Source of the DNA: Planctomycetota bacterium | GTDB taxonomy: Bacteria > Planctomycetota > Phycisphaerae > FEN-1346 | DNA length: 36,491 nucleotides | Assembly: GCA_016872895.1 (NCBI GenBank) | Contig: VGYT01000007.1 | Coordinates: 1-36,491 of the forward strand | Direction: 5' to 3' | Part shown: piece by piece, positions 32,746 through 36,491 of the stretch | Numbering within the stretch: position 1 is the first letter of the stretch | How the letters are laid out: each line of letters starts with the position of its first letter | The notes under the pieces: generated by a model | The model's database searches: none | The model's input: the letters and a program-made list of their open reading frames with translations, nothing else | Told to the model about the DNA's origin: nothing | Position numbers and translations under genes: made by a program

Positions 32746-32902
32746 AACTTTGCCATGCCGCCTTCCGGGGCAAAGGGCCGCCGCAGCCTGCGCACACCAC
32801 TCACCTGTTTTTGCGCGGCGGTTCTCCTGAACGGCCGCGATTTCAGGATGTTTCGGGCCGGCGGCCAGTCGGGAGACCCACCACGCAAAGGGGCGCTGCG
32901 GC

Positions 32903-33310
32903 CTATTCGGGCGAGAGCAGCCGCAACTTGGGGAAACAGGTCCTATAGCGCGAGGCGTCGCGCGTCAGGAGCGCCATCTTCTCCACCGCTGCATGCGCTC
33001 CGATGAAGAAGTCCGGCAAGGTGGAGCGCTTCTTTCCGCCGCCCTCGCGGTACTTTAGAAAACACTTGCCCGCCAGGAACGCCGCCTCCGGCGGGATGGG
33101 CCGACGCTCGACCATCGTTTCGGGCAGGGCCGCGTCCAGGTCTTCGATGCGGTCGAAGCCGATGGAGACCTCGGCGTAGATGATCGGGTTGATGACCAGG
33201 ATATGGTCCTGGGCACACTCCTGGAGCGAGCGGCTGGACCGCTCAAACCATGCCGGGTCCTCCGTCAGGACGTCCAGGAGGACGTTGGAATCCACCATCA
33301 CGTCGGGCAT
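32903..33310 (-). CDS. PIN-domain ribonuclease toxin (VapC type)
   Basis: 135 residues. The PIN acidic residues are visible: D in MVDSNVLLDVL near residue 7, E in IIYAEVSIGF near 46, D in TLPDFFIGAHA near 99 and D in LLTRDASRY near 117. VapC toxins cut tRNA or rRNA when freed from the antitoxin; the target here is unknown. Its ATG overlaps the antitoxin stop by one base (TGATG), typical of a toxin-antitoxin pair. The pair lies inverted between ylxP and rbfA. Confidence 0.9.
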   Translation of the reverse strand: MPDVMVDSNVLLDVLTEDPAWFERSSRSLQECAQDHILVINPIIYAEVSIGFDRIEDLDAALPETMVERRPIPPEAAFLAGKCFLKYREGGGKKRSTLPDFFIGAHAAVEKMALLTRDASRYRTCFPKLRLLSPE

Positions 33311-33537
33311 CAGTCACCCCGCGTCAGGGCCATGATGTCGTTTGTGGACAGGCGGCCCGTCGCCCGACCTCGCATCGCGGCAACGAGTTTTGCACCCCGC
33401 CGCCGCGTCTTGGCGGACTTTCTGAGGATGACGTCCTTGCCGCTGACGACGAATTCCACGTCCGTGTTGGGCAAGAGGCCGGTCTTGCGGCGGATGCGGA
33501 TGGGGATGGTCACCTGGCCCTTATCGGTCACTCGCAT
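33310..33537 (-). CDS. AbrB/MazE-type antitoxin (VapB type)
   Basis: 75 residues. The N-terminal SpoVT/AbrB swapped-hairpin DNA-binding domain is clear (MRVTDKGQVTIPIRIRRKTG, then DVEFVVSGKDVILRK); the C-terminal part (RGRATGRLSTNDIMALTRGD) would wrap the toxin. In the track it is hidden inside a longer ORF (33310-33969). The ATG at 33537 has a strong GGAGGAGGAG 6 nt upstream. It probably represses its own promoter at 33576-33603. Confidence 0.9.
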   Translation of the reverse strand: MRVTDKGQVTIPIRIRRKTGLLPNTDVEFVVSGKDVILRKSAKTRRRGAKLVAAMRGRATGRLSTNDIMALTRGD

Positions 33538-33560
33538 GTCAGGCTCCTCCTCCCGAACGA

Positions 33561-33603
33561 TTCCTACCTTGAGAAATCTTACCTCATGAAGTAGGAATGT
33601 CAA
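33561..33603 (-). promoter_or_regulatory. Promoter and operator of the toxin-antitoxin pair
   Basis: Minus strand: a perfect TTGACA (33598-33603), 16 bp, TAAGAT (33576-33581). An inverted repeat TTCCTACCTT (33561-33570) / AAGTAGGAA (33589-33597) brackets the -10 box and looks like an autoregulatory operator. Confidence 0.75.
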
Positions 33604-33685
33604 GGGAAAAGCATGCGGGGAAAGGGGACGGGGGTTCCGGCCCCTTTTTCTTGGGGGGCGGCGGGCAAGACCGCCGGTTCGATGG

Positions 33686-33713
33686 TTGCCAACGCAGCGA
33701 CAGAGGATATAAT
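33686..33713 (+). promoter_or_regulatory. Probable dedicated rbfA promoter
   Basis: TTGCCA (33686-33691), 16 bp, and a perfect TATAAT (33708-33713), with the rbfA start at 33742. It lets rbfA be expressed although the inverted toxin-antitoxin pair cuts it off from nusA-infB-ylxP. Confidence 0.75.
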
Positions 33714-33741
33714 TGCGTCCGAAGACTTCAAGGGGTTCAGC

Positions 33742-34248
33742 ATGGACGAGCCGCGAGGTGCCAGCCGACGAAGCCGACGCGTCGCAAGCGTCATACGCGA
33801 GGTCGTCTCCCGCGAACTCGTCACGGGCCTGAGCGACCCGCGCCTGACGCTCGTAACGGTCACGGGCGTCGAACTCTCGGCCGACCTGAGGTTCGCCGAC
33901 GTCCGCGTCTCCGTCATGGGCGACGAAAGGGCCCAGCAGGAGTGCTTCCGCGCAATCCGACACGCGCACGGCCGCCTACAGGAGAAGGTGGCCGAGGCCC
34001 TGGTCCTTAAGTTCATCCCCGCCCTGCGGTTCCACCTGGACCAGTCGGTGAAGCAATCGGTGGCCCTGAGTGCGCTGATTGCAAAGGCCCGGGCCGAGGA
34101 CGAGGCCCGCCGGGCGGACCGCATCCGCCGCGGCGTCGAGCCCCCGGCGGAACTCCCCCCCCTTGAGGAGTCGCCGCCCGTGCCCGCGCCAACTGTGAAG
34201 CCCGAAGCCCGAAACCCGAATCCCGAATCAAACGGCAAGCCCGAATGA
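33742..34248 (+). CDS. rbfA: Ribosome-binding factor A
   Basis: 168 residues; a KH-like 30S maturation factor. Family motifs: RRSRRVASVIREVVSRELVTGLSDPRLTLVTVTGVELSADLRFADVRVSVMG, then IRHAHGRLQEKVAEALVLKFIPALRFHLDQS. The ATG at 33742 has AAGGGG 6 nt upstream. The last 40 or so residues are a low-complexity acidic/proline tail. Its final part (KPEARNPNPESNGKPE) is encoded by the left arm of a word-repeat hairpin, which even provides the stop context. Confidence 0.95.
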   Translation: MDEPRGASRRSRRVASVIREVVSRELVTGLSDPRLTLVTVTGVELSADLRFADVRVSVMGDERAQQECFRAIRHAHGRLQEKVAEALVLKFIPALRFHLDQSVKQSVALSALIAKARAEDEARRADRIRRGVEPPAELPPLEESPPVPAPTVKPEARNPNPESNGKPE

Positions 34249-34325
34249 AGCAAAACAACGGCACGGCATGGGGGTTTGATTATTGCAGTTTGGTGTTTCA
34301 TTCGGATCTCGGGTTTTGGGTTTGA
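34198..34325. repeat. Word-repeat hairpin (CCCGAATCCCGAATC) at the rbfA 3' end
   Basis: The left arm 34198-34246 repeats GAAGCCC/GAATCCC; the right arm 34273-34325 carries the complement as CATTCGGATCTCGGGTTTTGGG. The first half is translated as the RbfA tail. The hairpin could double as a transcript end. Confidence 0.8.
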
Positions 34326-34374
34326 CACTACTCTGACCCGCCGCGGCCACAGGAAGGAGAACGAAGGAAGCACG

Positions 34375-35199
34375 ATGCCGAACTTTACGGACAAGATGAA
34401 ACGCCTGGAGCGTGTGCGGCAGGCGCTGCGGCGCCGGTACGGCGAAGCGCTGCCCGCCGCGGTCACGCACCCGGTGGAGCACGCGATGCGGGCCATCCTC
34501 TCGGAGGAGGCCACAACCGAGCAGGTTGAGCAGGCCATGGGGCGCATCCGCGCGCACTTCGTCGACCTTAACGACCTGCGCGTCAGCCGCCCGCCGGAAA
34601 TCCGCGACGTCCTCGGCGCGAACTTCCCCCGCTCCGGACACAAGGCCAGGGTCATCCCGCGCCTCCTCGACCAGGTCTTCAAGCAGTACAACAGCATGGT
34701 GTGGGACTTCCTGGAGAAAATGGGCAAGATCGAATCGCGGGCGTACTTCGAGAAACTGGAGGACGTCCGCCCGTTCATCGCCGCCGTCATGGCCAGGGAT
34801 TGCTGCGGGGCGCACGCCTTCCCGGTCGATAACGATGTGGCACGCGTCCTGGGCCGGCTGGGCATCCTGAACCCGGCGAAGGAGTCGGAGGTTCAGATGC
34901 AGGCCTTCCTGGAGCGGGCCGTCAAGGCCAGCCGCGCGCACGAGGCGCACTGGCTCGTCAAGTACCTGGCCGAGGAGTTGTGCGTGGTCGCCGCGCCGCG
35001 CTGCGCCCTGTGCGCGCTCCGGAAGGCGTGCCCGTCGGCGGTGCTGCCGTCGCGCGGCAAGAAACGGGCGAAGCAGCAGCCGCTCTCCGTAAGGGAGCGG
35101 CGCCGTCGGCTGCGCGCGCAACTGCACCGCTCCCTCACGGAGAGCGGCTCTGATACGGCGGCGAAGAAGGCCAGGCCCGCCCCACGCAGAAAACGCTGA
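34375..35199 (+). CDS. Endonuclease III-like (HhH-GPD) iron-sulfur protein
   Basis: 274 residues resembling endonuclease III-family DNA repair proteins. The C-terminal four-cysteine cluster is exactly C-x6-C-x2-C-x5-C (LCVVAAPRCALCALRKAC, about 201-219), so a 4Fe-4S cluster is expected. The catalytic aspartate is likely in FPVDNDVARVLGRLG, matching the family VDTHV motif. The hairpin lysine of bifunctional enzymes seems missing: the aligned segment reads LEDVRPFIAAVM. The protein might be a glycosylase without lyase activity, or not a repair enzyme. I chose the ATG at 34375 (AAGGA about 6 nt upstream). A CCGTAAGGGAGCGG hairpin encodes residues about 237-259 (PLSVRERRRRLRAQLHRS), giving a basic tail. 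Confidence 0.75.
   Translation: MPNFTDKMKRLERVRQALRRRYGEALPAAVTHPVEHAMRAILSEEATTEQVEQAMGRIRAHFVDLNDLRVSRPPEIRDVLGANFPRSGHKARVIPRLLDQVFKQYNSMVWDFLEKMGKIESRAYFEKLEDVRPFIAAVMARDCCGAHAFPVDNDVARVLGRLGILNPAKESEVQMQAFLERAVKASRAHEAHWLVKYLAEELCVVAAPRCALCALRKACPSAVLPSRGKKRAKQQPLSVRERRRRLRAQLHRSLTESGSDTAAKKARPAPRRKR
35078..35149. repeat. Full GCTCTCCGTAAGGGAGCGG hairpin within the EndoIII-like gene
   Basis: AGCCGCTCTCCGTAAGGGAG (from 35078) pairs with CTCCCTCACGGAGAGCGGCT (to 35149). It is read in frame close to the 3' end of the gene. Confidence 0.88.
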
Positions 35200-35214
35200 C
35201 GGCGGCCGCGGCAA

Positions 35215-35310
35215 GCGTGCCGCCTTCCGCACGGCGGGTCGGCACACCCGCCGCGCACCGATGGGGGAATCAGCCCCGGAGTTGGCGCGGCGGGTCTCCT
35301 GACCCGCCGC
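35215..35310. repeat. GCGGGTC palindromes upstream of hisG
   Basis: GGCGGGTCGGCACACCCGCC at about 35234, then a perfect GGCGGGTC/GACCCGCC hairpin at 35287-35310 identical to the copy at 2327-2350. It ends 18 bp before the hisG start. Confidence 0.75.
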
Positions 35311-35328
35311 GACGCGCGAGATAACGCC

Positions 35329-36276
35329 ATGACCCAACAGCCGAAGATGAAGATTCTGAAACTGGGCCTCCCGAAGGGCAGCCTCGAACGGGCCACCCTG
35401 GACCTGATGGCCCGCGCGGGCTACGACGTCCAGGTCTCCGAGCGGTCCTACGAGCCGCGCATCGACGACCCCGACATCCAGGTCGTCATGCTCCGCGCAC
35501 AGGAGATGAGCCGCTACGTCGAACTCGGCGCCCTCGACGCCGGCCTCACGGGCAAAGACTGGATCGCCGAGAACGCCTCCAAGGTCCACGTCGTGGCGGA
35601 CCTTGTGTACGCCAAGGCGAGCATGGCCTGCGTCCGCTGGGTCCTGGCGGTCCCCGAAGAGAGCCGCGTCAGGAAGCCCGAGGACCTCAAGGGCCGCCGG
35701 GTGGCCACCGAACTGGTCAAGGTTACCAAGCGCTACTTCCGCGACCGCGGCGTCAAGGTGCGCGTGGAGTTCTCGTACGGGGCCACCGAGATCAAGCCGG
35801 GCCTGTCCGGGGCGCGCCACCTGGACGAGGGCGGGTGGGCCGGCGAGGAGGTCAAGGCACGCCTCGTGGACGCCATCGTGGACGTGACGGAGACGGGCTC
35901 CAGCCTGCGGGCCCACCGCCTGCGCATCGTGGACACCGTCATGGAGTCCAACACCCAACTCATCGCCAACAAGGCCGCGTGGAAGGACCCCTGGAAACGG
36001 GCCAGAATCGAGAACCTGGCCATGCTCCTCAAGGCCGCCATCGACGCCAGGGAACTCGTCGGCCTGAAGATGAACGTGCCCCCCGACTGCAAGGACAGGA
36101 TTGTCGCCATGCTCCCGGCAGAAAAGAGCCCCACCGTGAGCACCCTTGTCGGGTCCGCCTGGTGCGCAATTGAAGTCATCCTGCCCGCCGCCAGGGAACG
36201 CGAACTCGTGCCCCAGTTGAAGCGCGCGGGGGCGACGGGTATTATTGTTTATCCCCTGAACAAGGTCGTTCATTAG
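35329..36276 (+). CDS. hisG: ATP phosphoribosyltransferase, long form
   Basis: A 315-residue HisG, first enzyme of histidine synthesis (ATP plus PRPP). It is the long form with a C-terminal ACT-like histidine-binding domain, so HisZ is not needed. Motifs: [58 protein letters not shown], and the PRPP loop [17 protein letters not shown]. The C-terminal domain (about 240-315) holds [12 protein letters not shown] and EKSPTVSTL. The ATG at 35329 has no strong ribosome site; an internal ATG six codons on is possible. No other his genes are seen. Confidence 0.95.
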   Translation: MTQQPKMKILKLGLPKGSLERATLDLMARAGYDVQVSERSYEPRIDDPDIQVVMLRAQEMSRYVELGALDAGLTGKDWIAENASKVHVVADLVYAKASMACVRWVLAVPEESRVRKPEDLKGRRVATELVKVTKRYFRDRGVKVRVEFSYGATEIKPGLSGARHLDEGGWAGEEVKARLVDAIVDVTETGSSLRAHRLRIVDTVMESNTQLIANKAAWKDPWKRARIENLAMLLKAAIDARELVGLKMNVPPDCKDRIVAMLPAEKSPTVSTLVGSAWCAIEVILPAARERELVPQLKRAGATGIIVYPLNKVVH

Positions 36277-36292
36277 CGTTGCAGGAGTCGGC

Positions 36293-36491
36293 GTGCCGAT
36301 GCGTATGTGCCTTATCCTGCTCGTGCTGTTGAGCCTGCCGGCGCCGGCTGCCGCCTTCGCCGGCGCGCCGGCCGCGCCGCAGGCCGCCCCTGCGTCCGCC
36401 GGCGCAGGGCCGCCGGCGGGCGATCCTGCATCCCCAGGCGAGGCCGCGCCCGCCCCCCGCTACTGCGCGCCGGAAACCTGGGGCCCCGAGC
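36293..36491 (+). CDS. Start of an exported protein, truncated by the window end
   Basis: Absent from the ORF track because no stop is reached. GTG at 36293 has AGGAG 5 nt upstream; in-frame ATGs follow at 36299 and 36305. The protein opens with a clear signal peptide (MCLILLVLLSLPAPAAAFAGAP) and continues as an Ala/Pro/Gly-rich stretch up to RYCAPETWGPE. No domain can be named. It starts 16 bp after hisG and may be co-transcribed. Confidence 0.65.
   Translation, partial: MPMRMCLILLVLLSLPAPAAAFAGAPAAPQAAPASAGAGPPAGDPASPGEAAPAPRYCAPETWGPE

Noticed and set aside
32755-33006. 83-residue plus-strand ORF after ylxP
   Set aside because: It overlaps the toxin gene on the other strand, lacks a ribosome site and has no recognisable motif.

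Overview
The window is a GC-rich stretch (roughly 70 percent by eye) of a bacterial chromosome. It is packed with house-keeping genes and strewn with short palindromic repeats. The best guess for the source is a member of the Planctomycetota (Phycisphaerae-like) or a close neighbour. That rests on the SpoVG protein with an inserted zinc ribbon, the mix of secreted carbohydrate-active proteins, the SGNH/TPR and DUF4416 genes, and the density of dispersed repeats. It is inference; there is no rRNA here to prove it. No prophage, CRISPR array, insertion sequence or tRNA was found.

Layout. 1-678 is non-coding and holds two DnaA-box-like sites around an AT-richer stretch, then a word-repeat hairpin. 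679-2141 (minus) is ispE-spoVG. 2449-3741 (plus) encodes a YqaA/DedA-type membrane protein and an AMMECR1 protein. 3913-7669 (minus) encodes a secreted discoidin/TIM-barrel protein and FolC. 7670-8185 is a gap with a candidate structured small RNA ending in a clear intrinsic terminator. 8186-11595 (plus) is a membrane-anchored protein of unknown function, aroB and dprA. 11615-16134 holds a type I phosphodiesterase-like gene (minus), a secreted BNR-propeller gene (plus) and a GH1 beta-glycosidase (minus). 16433-17700 is a macro-domain gene overlapping comB. 18051-24875 (plus) is a surface-polysaccharide-like block: SGNH hydrolase with TPRs, DUF4416, WecA/MraY-type transferase and O-antigen ligase-like protein. 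24885-27557 holds an ACT-domain protein, an unannotated 29-residue membrane peptide, a cyclophilin-like protein and an orphan MalK/UgpC-type ATPase. 27747-34248 is the conserved nusA-infB-ylxP-rbfA block, split before rbfA by an inverted VapBC-type toxin-antitoxin pair. 34375-36491 holds an endonuclease III-like protein, hisG and the start of a secreted protein.

How it works together. Most genes are independent core functions: isoprenoid, folate, shikimate and histidine synthesis, DNA uptake, transcription and translation. The coherent accessory theme is glycans: export and polymerisation at 18-25 kb and secreted or cytoplasmic degradation at 4-6 and 11-16 kb. Promoters resembling sigma-70 sites (TTGNNN, 16-17 bp, TANNNT) are readable ahead of many units.

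The most unusual aspect is the repeats. At least six families of dispersed palindromes occur. Several lie inside reading frames or at stop codons, so that they encode protein tails or linkers (IspE, phosphodiesterase, WecA-like, O-antigen ligase-like, RbfA, EndoIII-like). One family consists of imperfect hairpins whose arms are built from short repeated words.
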